Below, piece by piece: positions 24,449-35,369 of a stretch of 64,000 nucleotides of DNA (positions within the stretch are counted from its first letter, which is position 1; each line of letters begins with the position of its first letter). The stretch comes from Candidatus Eiseniibacteriota bacterium (GTDB lineage: Bacteria > Eisenbacteria > RBG-16-71-46 > CAIMUX01). The position numbers and the translations under genes are program-made. The stretch covers positions 124,001-188,000 of the forward strand of contig JADJQY010000002.1 in assembly GCA_016712505.1 (NCBI GenBank), in the 5' to 3' direction. Under the pieces are notes generated by a model. The model had not been told where the DNA came from. It searched no databases and saw nothing but the letters and a program-made list of their open reading frames with translations.

Positions 24449-26656
24449 CTATCCGGATCGCTGTCCCGGGCCGGCCCCGATTCGCTCCAGATGCACCGCA
24501 ATCGACTTGAAGGCCGGGGTGCCCGATTGCGGATCGAGCCGTCGCGGCACAATGGCATTCGCCTCCGGGTAGTAGATCGCCAGATTCCCCGGGCGAATCT
24601 CGGCGATCGCGACCACCAGGGCCATGGCCCCCACTTCGCTCCGCACCTCCACGCGGTCCCCCTCGTCGAGCCCGAGCCGGGTGGCGTCTTCCGCCGCCAT
24701 CATCACCACGTCGCGGCGGGTCATCCCCCGGTAGAGGTCCTCCTCCTCGTAGACCACGGTGTTGAACTGGCCCTCGGAGCGGAGGGTCATGAGGCGAAAC
24801 TGGTCGGCCGCCGGGCGGAACGCCGGCAGCGCCACCGGGTGGAAGCGCGCCCGCTGATCGGGCGTGGGAAAGGCCGGGGAGTGAAAGGTGCGCCCTTCGA
24901 TCTGGAACTCGCGGCCGGTCCGGCCGATCTCGGCCAGCGGTCCGTATCCCGGCACCACGCGCGCAATCTCTTCCCGCAGCCGCTGATGCGAGCCGAGAGC
25001 ACTCCAGTCGAACCGCCCCGCGGGGAGGATCCGCTCGGCCAGCGCGGCGATGATCCCGACCTCGCTCCGCATCTCGCCCGCGACTGCCGCCGAACCCCCG
25101 TCCGAGAGCCGGACGTAGTTGAACATCGACTCCTGGGTCGTCGATTCGTGTTCTTCGTCTCGCGCCAGAACCGGCAGCACGAGGGTCGTCGCGCCCCGGC
25201 CTTTGAAGTGCCCCTCATTGAACTTGGTCGTGAGGTAGGTGATCAGCGGAATGCGTCCCAGCGCCTCCGCGCCCCAGGCGCTGTCCGGGTTGCTCCCGTA
25301 CAGGTTGCCTCCGAGGAGCACTGCGGCCTCGATCTTCCCCGCATGCGCCGCCTCGAGCGAGGCGTAGGTGTCGAGCCCCGGCCCTGCGGGGAGGGGAATC
25401 CCGTACAGCTCCTCCAATCGCGCGCGAAACGCGCGGCTGGTGACCGGGTTGACGCCGACCGAACCGACCCCCTGCACATTGCTGTGGCCGCGGATCGGCA
25501 ACATGCCGCACCCTTCGCGCCCAAGCCAGCCGCGGGCCAGACAGAGATTGCCCAGCGCCTTGATATTCTCGACCCCATGCTCGTGGTGGGTCAGCCCCAT
25601 CGCCCAGAGCACGATGCCGCGCTTCGCTCCGGTGATCAGGGCCACCGCGCGGTCGATCTCCTCCCGTCCCACTCCCGAGGCCTCGATCAACTCGTCCCAG
25701 GACGAGTTCCGGGCAAAGGCCGCGACCGCGTCCCATCCGCTGGTGTGCGCTTCGACGAATTCCTGGTCGACGCCCCCCCGCTCGATCACCCCCTTCAGCA
25801 GGGCGATGAGCAGCGGGATGTCCGCGCCGATGTGCGGCTGCAGATAGAGGTCGCTCACGTCCGAGCCGAACAGCATCGAACGCACGCTCGAGGGGATGCG
25901 GAAGCGGACCAGCCCCAGTTCGCGAAGAGGGTTGATCACCAGCACGCGCCCGCCGCGCTCGCGCAGCTTGACCAGCTGGGTGATCAGTCGCGGATGGTTG
26001 CTCGCCGGATTGGCCCCGATCACCAGCGCGAAGTCGGCCTGGCCCAGGTCGTCCAGGGTGATCGACGCCGTACCCGAGCCGTAGATCTCCTTCAGCGCCA
26101 CGCTCGAGGCGGCGTGGCAATAGAACGAGCAGTTGTGGATGTTCTCCGTCCCGTAGGCCCGCGCCACGAGCTGGAAGAGAAACGCCGCCTCGTTGCTCGA
26201 CCGACCCGACGAGTAGAAGAACACCCCATCGCGGGCCGCCTCGCGCAGCGCCGCTCCGGTGCGATCCAGAGCCTCGTCCCAGGAGATCCGTCGGTAGTGG
26301 GAATCGGCTGGCCCCGCCATCATGGGGAAGACCACCCGTCCGAGCGACTCGCACTCCGCCGAGCTCATCCCCGCGAGCTGGGCCAGGGGAGTGCGGGCGA
26401 GGAACTCCTCCGTGACGACCCCCGCCATGTCCCCCGCCTGGGCCTGGATCGACTTCTTGCAGACCTCCGGCCAGTGGCCTGCCTCATTCCGCATCCCGCC
26501 CGCCTGTCCCCCCATCCCGAGGGCGCAGGTCTTGCAGGCATTCCGCGACGACAGCCGGCGGTACAGCTTGAGGAAGCCCCCCGCCTCCAGCCCCTTCTTC
26601 CAGACGTAGAGCAGCGCCGGGATCCCGCCTCCCGCATCGACCTTTGGTTTTGCCAT
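24449..26656 (-). CDS. FdhF/YdeP-family molybdopterin oxidoreductase alpha subunit
   Basis: A 735-residue protein resembling formate-dehydrogenase-like YdeP. N-terminal NACKTCALGMGGQ is a CxxC in place of the usual 4Fe-4S motif of FdhF; SHYRRISWDEALDRTGAAL, FYSSGRSSNEAAFLFQLVAR, IGANPASNHPRLI, GMLPIRGHSNVQGVGSVGVNP and a C-terminal molybdopterin-dinucleotide-binding domain (MTRRDVVMMAAEDATRLGL) follow in family order. ATG 26656 was chosen because the upstream GTG (26698) has no ribosome binding site. In E. coli YdeP is linked to acid resistance; the substrate in this family is not established. No FdhD gene is nearby. Confidence 0.9.
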   Translation of the reverse strand: MAKPKVDAGGGIPALLYVWKKGLEAGGFLKLYRRLSSRNACKTCALGMGGQAGGMRNEAGHWPEVCKKSIQAQAGDMAGVVTEEFLARTPLAQLAGMSSAECESLGRVVFPMMAGPADSHYRRISWDEALDRTGAALREAARDGVFFYSSGRSSNEAAFLFQLVARAYGTENIHNCSFYCHAASSVALKEIYGSGTASITLDDLGQADFALVIGANPASNHPRLITQLVKLRERGGRVLVINPLRELGLVRFRIPSSVRSMLFGSDVSDLYLQPHIGADIPLLIALLKGVIERGGVDQEFVEAHTSGWDAVAAFARNSSWDELIEASGVGREEIDRAVALITGAKRGIVLWAMGLTHHEHGVENIKALGNLCLARGWLGREGCGMLPIRGHSNVQGVGSVGVNPVTSRAFRARLEELYGIPLPAGPGLDTYASLEAAHAGKIEAAVLLGGNLYGSNPDSAWGAEALGRIPLITYLTTKFNEGHFKGRGATTLVLPVLARDEEHESTTQESMFNYVRLSDGGSAAVAGEMRSEVGIIAALAERILPAGRFDWSALGSHQRLREEIARVVPGYGPLAEIGRTGREFQIEGRTFHSPAFPTPDQRARFHPVALPAFRPAADQFRLMTLRSEGQFNTVVYEEEDLYRGMTRRDVVMMAAEDATRLGLDEGDRVEVRSEVGAMALVVAIAEIRPGNLAIYYPEANAIVPRRLDPQSGTPAFKSIAVHLERIGAGPGQRSG

Positions 26657-26884
26657 GGGGGGCAAGCTACCGACTTCGCTCCCAGGGGACAACCCCACCG
26701 ACCGGTCGCAGCGCAGAGGGGGGATTCACCCGAACGGGTCGAGAGATCAGTCTTCGCTTAACCGGAATCTGTCTGGTATTCTTCGGAGACGACGCTCCAC
26801 CCGCCGGAAAACTCACGAACCACCGCGGCAGAGCCCCCTTTTGGCGGCCCTGCCCCGGGTGGATACTTGCCCGAAGGGAGTCCA

Positions 26885-29300
26885 ATGTTCTCTTGTTTCC
26901 CCGGCGCCCGTCGGCGCGCGCATGCCATCGGAACCTGCGCGATCGTGCTCGGCGGCTTCGGCCTGCTCGACCTCGCCCCGGTCCAGGCCCAATCCCACAA
27001 CGTCACCCTGCTCAGCAATCGTGACGCCTACGACTTCCACTCCGGAGTCTGGGGCTACTCCGCCCCCAACGGGGTCGAGCTGGCGATCATCGGGACCGAC
27101 CTCGGCGTTTCGTTCGTCGACGTCACCATCCCCACGGCGCCGACCGAGGTGGCATACTTCAATCACGCGGAGTCCATCTGGACCGAGATTCGCACCTTCG
27201 GTCACTACGCCTACTGGAGCAACGAGGACGGCGCCGCAGGCCTCGGCATCGTCGACTTGAGCGACCCACTGAATCCGATATTCGTCGGGTTCCACACGGC
27301 GTTCGACTCCTGCCACAGCCTACACATCGACACCCAGCGCGGGTGGTTGTACTGCAACGGATGCGCCGGCAATCAGACCTTCATTCTCGACGTCGGCGCC
27401 AATCCGACCAACCCGCCGACCGTGGCTGTCTTCAGCGATTACTACGTGCACGACAGCTATTCGCGCGACGGCATCTCGTACTTCGCCGCGATCTTCGACG
27501 GTGCGCTCGGGATCGAGGACTTCACCAATCCTCCCACCTTCACCCGGCAGTCGTTCACCCAGTATCCCGGCGGAGCGACCCACAACTGCTGGCTGACCGA
27601 CGACAGCAACTATCTCCTGACCACCGATGAGACGACCGGCGGACATCTCAAGATCTGGGACGTGCAGGATCTCACCGCCCCCCAGCAGATCTCGGAGTAC
27701 GCCATCCCCGGGGATGGTTCGATCATCCACAACGTCTACGTGAAGGGGAATCTGGCCATCGCCTCGTGGTACACCGCCGGGCTCCAGATCCTCGACATCA
27801 CCGATGTCTTCAATCCCCAGCGGGTCGGCTACTACGACACCTACCCCGGCACGGCGGGTTACACCGGCGCGTGGGGGGTCTATCCGTACGCCCAGAGCGG
27901 GAACATCTACATCAGCGACATGGAGACCGGGCTCTACGTCTTCTCGTTCCAGCCTAACTACGGCCTGGTCCGTGGGACGGTGACCGACGCGACGACCGGC
28001 GATCCTCTTCCCGGAGTGGTGGTCGAGGAGCTGCTCGAGTCCCGCACCGCGACCACCGATGCCCTCGGTCGCTTCACCCTGGCCCTCGAGCCCGGCAGCC
28101 ATACCGTCGATCTGAGTCTCTTCGCCTACGCGGACGAGAGCGTGAGCGCCACGGTCACCGCCGGGCAGACCACGAACGTCACCGTCGCACTTGACCGACT
28201 CCCGGCCGGCACCATCTCCGGGTTCGTCCGTTCGTCCCTTGGAGGCAGCGGCCTGGCCGGCGCGACCCTCACGGTGCTCGGCACGCCGCTCGGCACCACG
28301 AGCGGGGTGGGCGGCGCATTCAGCGTGGCGAACGTGCCGGAAGGGCCCTACACGGTCGACGTTTCGCTGGTCGGATTCGGATCGCGACAGGGGGGGATCC
28401 ATGTGGTCGCCAACCGCACCGTGACCCGCGATTTCGTGCTGAACCCTTCGCTCATCGCCGACAACGCCGAGACCGACCAAGGTTGGACCCTCGGCGTCGC
28501 GGGGGATGGCGCCTCGACCGGCATCTGGATTCGCGACGATCCGGTCGGGACCGGCGGCGGCTCGGTGCAGCCCGAGGATGACCACACCCCGGCCCCCGGT
28601 ACCAAGTGCTTCGTCACCGGCAACTGCACGCCCGGCTGTAACACCTCGGAGAACGACGTCGACAACGGGCGGACCACGCTTCTCAGCCCGGTCTACAGTC
28701 TCACGGGCCAGAACGGCGCCATCCTCCAGTACTACCGCTGGTACTGCAACGCGGTGAACGGAAACGGCTCCGACACCTGGCGGGTCGAGGTCTCGAGCAA
28801 CGGCGGGACCAACTGGACGACGGTCGAGCAGTTCACGACCAACAAGCCGTTCTGGGAGCGGGTGCAGATCCCGCTCCAGAGCTTCATCACCCTGACCAAC
28901 AACGTGCGGGTCCGCTTCCTCGCCCAGGACCTCGGCGCCTCCAGCCTCGTCGAGGCCGCGATCGACGACGTCGAGATCCTGATCCCGCAGGCACCGAGCG
29001 ACGTGCCCACCGAACTGCCGGCCGCCACGACCCTGGCGCTTACGATCGAGCCCAATCCAGTGCGGTTCTCCACGGCGCTTCGCCTTGCGCTGCCGACGCG
29101 CCAGCCGGTGCAGCTCAGCATCGTCGACGTCCAGGGGAGGGTGGTGCGGCGACTCCAGACCGGCCTTCTCGAGGCAGGTCGGCACGACTTCGCCTGGGAT
29201 GGGCGGGACCAGGCCGGCCGGAATCTCGCGCAAGGACTCTACTTCGCGCGCGTCTCTACCCTCCGGACGTCTCAGCGAGAAGGTCATTCTCATCAAGTAG
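26885..29300 (+). CDS. secreted choice-of-anchor-B/LVIVD protein with carboxypeptidase-like and FlgD-type domains (frameshift near 3' end)
   Basis: ATG 26885 (RBS aggga) starts a signal peptide (GTCAIVLGGFGLLDLAPVQAQ). Residues ~40-355 are the LVIVD/choice-of-anchor-B propeller (NGVELAIIGTDLGVSFVDVT, SCHSLHIDTQRGWLYCNGC, LKIWDVQDLTAPQQISEY). Two carboxypeptidase-regulatory-like beta sandwiches follow (~365-520), then a carbohydrate-binding-like domain and a FlgD/T9SS-like sorting domain (VRRLQTGLLEAGRHDFAWDG). Near 29245-29268 the frame slips: the expected SGRLSEKVILIK-stop at 29300 lies in another frame, while the original frame runs to 29920 as nonsense across the next gene's start. Probably displayed or released at the cell surface. 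Confidence 0.85.
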
Positions 29301-29354
29301 CGATTCACCTCCGGCGCGGCCCCGATGCGCCCACCTGTCGTGCCCCCCTCACGA

Positions 29355-29399
29355 GCGCGGCGGCGCCTTCCCCCGATGGGAGGGCGCCGTCGCCGCTTT
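29355..29399 (+). terminator. GC hairpin followed by ttt, after first anchor-B gene
   Basis: gcggcggcgcc (29357-29367) pairs with ggcgccg...gccgc (29383-29396), leaving a short bulge, and is followed by tttcg. It lies 57 bases after the restored stop of the first paralogue and ahead of the second, so the two genes may be separately transcribed. Confidence 0.45.
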
Positions 29400-29516
29400 C
29401 GTCCTCCGCTCTTGCGCAATCCATGTGCTATCGTTGTTCCACTCATTGCCCCGCAGGATGGACCTTGAAGCGGCGGACCGCCGGGAATGGAACCCGTCGG
29501 CCCCGCAGGAGAACCC

Positions 29517-31964
29517 ATGCACATTCGGCCCTCGAGCCACACTCGGACGACCTCGGATCCACGGCGGAACCATGTCTCCCGCCTCGCATTCCGCGTTCTC
29601 GCGCCCGTCGTTCTCATCGCCGGCCTGCTACTCCCGCAAGCTCCGGTCCACGCCCAGTCCGAGAACGTCACCCTCCTGGGACACCGGGACGCCTACAGCC
29701 ACCACTCTGGGATTTGGGGTTACTCCGCTCCCAACGGGGTAGAGTTGGCGATTGTCGGCACGATGAATTCTACGTCGTTCGTAAATGTCACCGACCCAGC
29801 GAACCCGGTAGAGGTAGCGAACTTTCCCCACGCGTCCTCCATCTGGACGGAGATTCGAACGTATGGACACTATGCCTACTGGAGCAACGAAGACGGCGCG
29901 GTTGGACTTGGCGTCGTTGACTTGAGCAATCCGCTCAGCCCCCAGTTCGTGCGGTTCCACACGGCGTTCACGTCATGTCACAGCCTGCACATTGACACCC
30001 AGCGCGGCTGGCTGTACTGCAACGGCTGCTCCGGCGGCCGAACGTTCATCCTTGACGTCGGCGCCAATCCCACCAACCCTCCCACCGTCGCGATCTTCAC
30101 GGATTACTACGTGCATGACAGCTACTCGCGCGATGGAATCTCGTACTTCGCCGCGATCGTCGACGGTGCGCTCGGGATCGAGGACTTCACCAGCCCACCA
30201 AACTTCTTCAACCAGTCATTCACGCAGTACCCAGGCAGCGCGACCCACAACTGCTGGCTGACCGATGACAGCAAGTACCTCCTGACGACCGACGAGACCT
30301 CCGGTGGACACCTGAAGATCTGGGACGTGCAGGACCTTACGGACCCGCAACAGGTGTCGGAGTACTCGATCCCGGGGGATGGATCGATCATCCACAACGT
30401 CTACGTGAAGGGGAATCTGGCCATCGCGTCGTGGTACACGGCGGGGCTGCAGATCCTCGACATCACCGATCCGTTCAACCCGCAGCGGGTGGGGTACTAC
30501 GACACCTATCCGGGGACGGCGGGCTACGACGGCGCGTGGGGGGTGTACCCGTACGCGAACAACGGGAACATCTACATCAGCGACATGGCGACCGGGCTCT
30601 ACATCTTCCGCTTTACCCCGAACTACGGCTCGGTGGTCGGAACGGTGACCCAGCAAGGGAACGGCGCACCCCTGGCGGGAGCGACGGTTTCGGTGGCGGC
30701 GGAGAGCAAGTCGACGACCACGAATGCGGCTGGACAGTACACGCTGAACCTCCCGCCTGGCTCGCACACGGTGGAGTACGAGAAGTTCGGGTATGGAACG
30801 ACCACGAGGGTGGTCAACATCACTCTGGGGCAGAGCACCACGCAGAATGTACCGCTGACGCTGCTCCCGACAGGCGGCATGACGGGATTCGTGCGCACGA
30901 CTGGCGGCGCGCCGCTGTTCCAGGCGGCAGTCTCGCTGTTGGAGACGCCGCTCAGCGCGACCTCGGGAATCAATGGTGCCTACACGGTGACCGGAGCGCC
31001 CACCGGCGCCTATCAAGCCGAGGCGGCGCTCTTCGGCTACGGTAACCAAACGTTGACCGTTGATGTTTCTGCGAATCAGACCACTCCCAGGGATTTCAGC
31101 CTGCGACAGTCGGTGTTCGCCGACAACGCGGAAGCGAATCTGGGATGGTCTCTGGGGGTCGCCGGTGACAACGCCTCCACCGGCATCTGGATCCGCGCGA
31201 ATCCGGTCGCTGTAGGGGATGGCTTGGTGCAGCCGGAGGATGATCACACGCCCGCACCGGGCGTCACCTGCTTCGTCACGGGGAATTGCCCCACGCCGTG
31301 CACCGCGGGCGAAAGCGATGTAGACGGCGGCAGGACTACCCTGATGAGCCCGACGATCGACCTGGCGGGTCAAACGGGAGCGAAACTCATCTACTATCGC
31401 TGGTACTCGAATGACTCGGGTGCCAATCCCGGTCAGGACATCTTCCAGGTGGATATCTCGAGCAACAACGGGACGAGCTGGGTGAATCTGGAGAGCTTGA
31501 TCCAGACCCGAAACTTCTGGGAGAAGATGACCTTTGATCTGGCGAGCTACATCACGCTGACGAACCAGGTGAAGATCCGGTTCATCGCGCAGGATACGGG
31601 CGGGGGATCGGTGGTCGAGGCGGCGATCGACGACGTCGAGATCACGCTGCCGCCGCCGACCGTGGCGGTCGAGCCGGTGCTGCCGGTGACGGTCCGGCTG
31701 TTCGAGGCGACCCCGAATCCGATGCGCGAAGGGGCGAACCTGCGCTTCGCGCTCGCCGCGCGGCAGCCGGTGCTGCTCGACATCGTCGACATCCAGGGGC
31801 GGCAGGTGCGCTCCCTGATCTCGAACGTGGTCGAGGCGGGCGAGCATGTCGTCCGCTGGGACGGCCGCGACGCCGAGGGCCGCCTGGTGCCGGCGGGGAT
31901 GTACCTGCAGCGCCTCGCGACCGAGAAATCGAAGCAGAGCGCGAAGCTGCTGGTCGTTCGGTAA
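29517..31964 (+). CDS. secreted choice-of-anchor-B/LVIVD protein, intact tandem paralogue
   Basis: 815 residues from ATG 29517 (RBS gcaggaga). The signal peptide is VLAPVVLIAGLLLPQAPVHAQ. Domain order is the same as in the preceding gene: LVIVD propeller (~50-370), two carboxypeptidase-regulatory-like domains (~375-545), a carbohydrate-binding-like region with paired Cys (CFVTGNCPTPC) and a FlgD/T9SS-like C-terminus ending EKSKQSAKLLVVR. Similarity to the first copy is very high in the propeller, including near-identical DNA at ~30355-30620 versus ~27710-27960, and much lower in the middle domains, which suggests a local duplication with gene conversion. Role unknown; likely cell-surface or secreted. 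Confidence 0.88.
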   Translation: MHIRPSSHTRTTSDPRRNHVSRLAFRVLAPVVLIAGLLLPQAPVHAQSENVTLLGHRDAYSHHSGIWGYSAPNGVELAIVGTMNSTSFVNVTDPANPVEVANFPHASSIWTEIRTYGHYAYWSNEDGAVGLGVVDLSNPLSPQFVRFHTAFTSCHSLHIDTQRGWLYCNGCSGGRTFILDVGANPTNPPTVAIFTDYYVHDSYSRDGISYFAAIVDGALGIEDFTSPPNFFNQSFTQYPGSATHNCWLTDDSKYLLTTDETSGGHLKIWDVQDLTDPQQVSEYSIPGDGSIIHNVYVKGNLAIASWYTAGLQILDITDPFNPQRVGYYDTYPGTAGYDGAWGVYPYANNGNIYISDMATGLYIFRFTPNYGSVVGTVTQQGNGAPLAGATVSVAAESKSTTTNAAGQYTLNLPPGSHTVEYEKFGYGTTTRVVNITLGQSTTQNVPLTLLPTGGMTGFVRTTGGAPLFQAAVSLLETPLSATSGINGAYTVTGAPTGAYQAEAALFGYGNQTLTVDVSANQTTPRDFSLRQSVFADNAEANLGWSLGVAGDNASTGIWIRANPVAVGDGLVQPEDDHTPAPGVTCFVTGNCPTPCTAGESDVDGGRTTLMSPTIDLAGQTGAKLIYYRWYSNDSGANPGQDIFQVDISSNNGTSWVNLESLIQTRNFWEKMTFDLASYITLTNQVKIRFIAQDTGGGSVVEAAIDDVEITLPPPTVAVEPVLPVTVRLFEATPNPMREGANLRFALAARQPVLLDIVDIQGRQVRSLISNVVEAGEHVVRWDGRDAEGRLVPAGMYLQRLATEKSKQSAKLLVVR

Positions 31965-32378
31965 CGCCAAGACCACAGGCTCGAGACGATGTGAAGGCCT
32001 CCCGCGGAAACATCCGTGGGGGGCCTTCGTGCGACCCGGTTCCAGGACTGGGCCGCGTGCGTGGCGAGGACGCAGCGCGCGATGGTCGACCCCTCATAGC
32101 GAGGCAGGCTGGTCGCCGATAGGCTGTGTCCGCTACCGTCTCGACTCCGAGACTCTCAGGGGCCGCCCGGAGGCGCATTTCGCTTGCAATTCTCGCATGG
32201 CAGGCAGACCCTTTTGGTGCCTGGATTTTCGCCGCCCCCGCCCCTCCGCCAGGCACCTCCGGCCGGGAGCGCGCAGGTCGAGTCCTGAGTTCGCATGTCC
32301 CGTTCTCCATTGGCAGCCTCGCGTTGTCAGCCGTTTGTGGGCAGGTCGCAAGCCGCCCCACAGCCAGAAGGAGGGACC
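31965..32378. other. intergenic stretch before the C25-like gene
   Basis: 414 bases without a supportable gene. It holds the terminator hairpin at 31993-32028 and, at its end, the ribosome binding site aaggagg (about 32369-32375) for the next gene. Short open frames on both strands have no start signal or recognisable product. I see no tRNA or clear promoter. Confidence 0.6.
31993..32028 (+). terminator. 11-bp hairpin downstream of second anchor-B gene
   Basis: gaaggcctccc (31993-32003) pairs with ggggggccttc (32018-32028) with one G-U wobble and a 14-nt loop ending atccgt. It lies 29 bases after the stop. No T tract. Its architecture matches the hairpin at 39697-39730. Confidence 0.55.
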
Positions 32379-35369
32379 GTGTTAGGGATGACCGTCCGCA
32401 CCGAGCTGCTGGCCGTTGTATTCACCTTTTCCGTAGCAATTGCGGGGGGGACGTTGCTCCCTCGAGCCGAAGCCGGCACGACTCCTGATCGCGATCGGGA
32501 TCACGATCGGACTCAGGCGATCTCGTTCTCGGTCACGCTCGATCCCCGCGACGTCACCGTCTCACGCAGCGACCAAAGCGGCTACGACCGCATCCTGCTC
32601 CGCGGTCACCAACCCTTCCCGAACCCCGATTGGGTCGGTGCACCCCTCCTGCCAGCGATCCAGGACCGACTCGTCCTGCCCGAGGGGATGCGCGTCGCCC
32701 GCCTCACGGTCACGACCCACGATCCCCAGTTCATCGCGAGCGGAGTCCGGCCCGAGCCGATCCCGCCCCCCGAGAGCGGCGACACCACCTTCGTCTGGCA
32801 GCCCGACCCGCGCTACTACCAGGAAGGAGATGTCTTTCCCCCGACGCCCGAAGTCCTGGTGAGCAATGACTCCTACCGCGGCATCCGCCTGGCCGACGTT
32901 GCTGCCGTGCCGCTCCTCTGGGACCCCGTGAGCACCAACCTGGTGCTGTTCCGTACCGTCGAGGTTACGGTACAGCTCGAGCCGGTGCCAGAGGGCGAAG
33001 CCGCGCCCCCCAGGCTCCGCCCCGAGCGGCGCTTCTCCCGCGAGCTGTACGAACTCGACTGGGTGCGCGACCACGTGCGCAACCGCGAGGATGTCGATCG
33101 CCACTATCCCGCGCGACGGGGTCGCGATCGCCATCCCGATCACGATCCGAACGAACTCCACGTCGTGGCCGACACCGCGCATGCCACCGGCTTCCATCCC
33201 ACCGATCTTCCCTCGCTCGAAGGCCCCGCGATCGACATGGTCATCCTGACCGGCGACGGCTGGGCCAACGGCCTCGGCGACCCCGGCGACATGTCCGCCG
33301 CCTTCCAGGAGTGGGCCGACTGGCGCACCCAAACCGGAGTCCCCACCGTCGTCCGTACGGTGCAGTGGGTGCGCGACCACTACCCAGGAGGCGACGACCC
33401 TGCCCGCATCCGCGCATTCCTGCGCGAGGCCTACTCCAAGTGGGGAACGGACTACCTCCTCATCGGCGGCGATGTCGAGGTGGTGCCGGCGCGGATGTGG
33501 GGCGGTGAAGCTTCGGGGAACCCCAGGGAGTACCCGGCGGCCTGGTACTACGCCGAACTCGACGTTTCCTGGGGCCAGATCCATCAACCATTCTTCAGCG
33601 GTAGTGGCGGTGCCTACCCGGACCTTTGGGTGGGCCGGATCCCGGCGCGAGACGCCAGCGAGGCTGCAGCGTGTCTGGAGAAGCTCCAAACGTACGAACG
33701 CGTGCCCGGGCTCGACCTCCCGGTACCCGATGACACCTTCTACACGAAAGCCGTGCTCTTCGCCGGCTTGACGAACTCCGGCGCATGGGACCAGGAAGAC
33801 GACAAATCGAACATCCCGCCGACGAGCACGCCTTGGTGGCAGAACGGCGTCTGGCAGTCGGAGCGGCTCAAGAAGACCGTTCTCGATTCGTTGTCGTTCG
33901 AGTCCTACCGCCTCTATCCGAACCTGACCTCGAGCAAGGCGTGCAAGCCGGGGACGTCCTACGATTGCTACAAGAAACAGCGCGACTACTACACCGCGGA
34001 GGGGGCGCCGGAGGCCTACTTCACCCACGCCAACATCCTGAACGCCCTCCGGAACGAGGAGCCGTCGGTCGTCTTCCACGTGGAGCACTCGAACCGCTGG
34101 GTCTTCGGCGGGATCAGCGATGGGCTCACCCAAAGTCGCCCCGCGCGCGACGTGTGCCTGGAACCCGCGATCTGCTCAGCGGCGCAGTGTGAGGCGTGGG
34201 CGGAGGCCTGCTTCGATCAGTACCTGGCCGACAATCCCCAGGTCCCGATCAGTCGGGAGGCACTCGACGCCCTCTCGAACGGCCCGAACTACTTCGTCGG
34301 CCTCAGCTACGGCAGCATGACCGGCATGTACGACGGCGACGCCGTGGCGGAGCACCTACTCCGGGACCCGGACGGTGGAGCGGTTGCGTGGTGTGGGAAG
34401 TCGGTCAGCGACAACAGCTACGGATACACGGACACCACCGACATGAGCACGCGCTTCCTGAAGAGAGCGCTGTCGAGTCGCCAGCCAGTTGGAGTTGCTC
34501 TCGCGAACGCGACCGGAGTTGGGTCGTCAAATCCTCGAAACACCCAATGGACGTTGTTCGGAGATCCTCACCTGCTTGCCTGGAGTCAGGTCCCCGGTAC
34601 CCTGTGGCTGTCGAGTTCCGTCAACCAGCTCGGGAATCCCGACTTCTACGACCTGACGATCACGGTTCGCTCGGGCAGTTCGACCGGCGCAGCCGTGGCC
34701 AACGCGCGAGTCTGTCTCTCGCGGGATGACGATGTCTACGCGGTCGGGTGGACGGACGCGGCGGGCGAGGTTCGTTTCCCCTCACTTCTGGTCGCGTACT
34801 CGTCAGTGGGGATTGATGTGTGGGGGATCGTGGACAACTTCGTGCCCAAGCACCTGTTCATCGAGGAGGCGAACCAGTCGGCGCTCGACGACGATCCAGT
34901 GCCGATCTACGAGTCTCACGTACTCTCGGACAGTCTGACGCCGGGTCTGCGCGCGGATCTGTTCGAAGCGGGCGATCGAATCGCTCTCGACGTCTTTGTG
35001 AGGAATGTGGCATCCGAACCCGTCTCCGGGGCTGATGCGCTACTCTTTCCAACCCCTCGGGTTCGGCTGCGGCTTCGATTGGATGGTGCTCCCGCGCCGG
35101 CGGCCAACGTCGTCATCGGGGGCGCGAACGCCCATCCGCCCGACGGGCAGGAGGTGTTTTCGCTCCTCGTCAACGAGTCCGGCATTCGACCAGAACGAAC
35201 GCCCACTGAGACGTCACCCAACGGATATAAGGTCTTCCGCAACCAGATCACAGGGGAGTACCACCTCAAGGTTGACTGGGTGACCCCGTACCCATCCCAC
35301 CCCGCTGAGGGCACGATTTATGCCGACGGCGGCTTGGGGCTGGTTTCGGAGTTCGTTGGAGTGGGATGA
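32379..35369 (+). CDS. C25 (gingipain)-like secreted protein, fragment 1 of a frameshifted giant gene
   Basis: GTG 32379 lies a few bases after aaggaggg; ATG 32388 is the alternative. The signal peptide (LLAVVFTFSVAIAGGTLLPRAEA) is followed by a propeptide-like region and a C25-type domain (~300-740: TDYLLIGGDVEVVPARMWG, YPDLWVGRIPARDASEA). The His block is FHVEHSN (His567/His570), but the position of the gingipain nucleophile (C-x2-G) reads GSMTG with Ser646, so catalysis by the normal mechanism is doubtful. A beta-sandwich region follows. Frame 1 stops at 35369; the protein continues in the next frame (EWDDEVHVSEEGDS). Secreted or surface protein of unknown substrate. Confidence 0.82.
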   Translation: MLGMTVRTELLAVVFTFSVAIAGGTLLPRAEAGTTPDRDRDHDRTQAISFSVTLDPRDVTVSRSDQSGYDRILLRGHQPFPNPDWVGAPLLPAIQDRLVLPEGMRVARLTVTTHDPQFIASGVRPEPIPPPESGDTTFVWQPDPRYYQEGDVFPPTPEVLVSNDSYRGIRLADVAAVPLLWDPVSTNLVLFRTVEVTVQLEPVPEGEAAPPRLRPERRFSRELYELDWVRDHVRNREDVDRHYPARRGRDRHPDHDPNELHVVADTAHATGFHPTDLPSLEGPAIDMVILTGDGWANGLGDPGDMSAAFQEWADWRTQTGVPTVVRTVQWVRDHYPGGDDPARIRAFLREAYSKWGTDYLLIGGDVEVVPARMWGGEASGNPREYPAAWYYAELDVSWGQIHQPFFSGSGGAYPDLWVGRIPARDASEAAACLEKLQTYERVPGLDLPVPDDTFYTKAVLFAGLTNSGAWDQEDDKSNIPPTSTPWWQNGVWQSERLKKTVLDSLSFESYRLYPNLTSSKACKPGTSYDCYKKQRDYYTAEGAPEAYFTHANILNALRNEEPSVVFHVEHSNRWVFGGISDGLTQSRPARDVCLEPAICSAAQCEAWAEACFDQYLADNPQVPISREALDALSNGPNYFVGLSYGSMTGMYDGDAVAEHLLRDPDGGAVAWCGKSVSDNSYGYTDTTDMSTRFLKRALSSRQPVGVALANATGVGSSNPRNTQWTLFGDPHLLAWSQVPGTLWLSSSVNQLGNPDFYDLTITVRSGSSTGAAVANARVCLSRDDDVYAVGWTDAAGEVRFPSLLVAYSSVGIDVWGIVDNFVPKHLFIEEANQSALDDDPVPIYESHVLSDSLTPGLRADLFEAGDRIALDVFVRNVASEPVSGADALLFPTPRVRLRLRLDGAPAPAANVVIGGANAHPPDGQEVFSLLVNESGIRPERTPTETSPNGYKVFRNQITGEYHLKVDWVTPYPSHPAEGTIYADGGLGLVSEFVGVG

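Noticed and set aside
29300..29920. Extension of the first anchor-B protein to 29920
   Set aside because: After the frame slip near 29255 the translation is Arg/Pro/Ser-rich nonsense crossing the start of the second paralogue; the expected C-terminus ends at 29300 in another frame.
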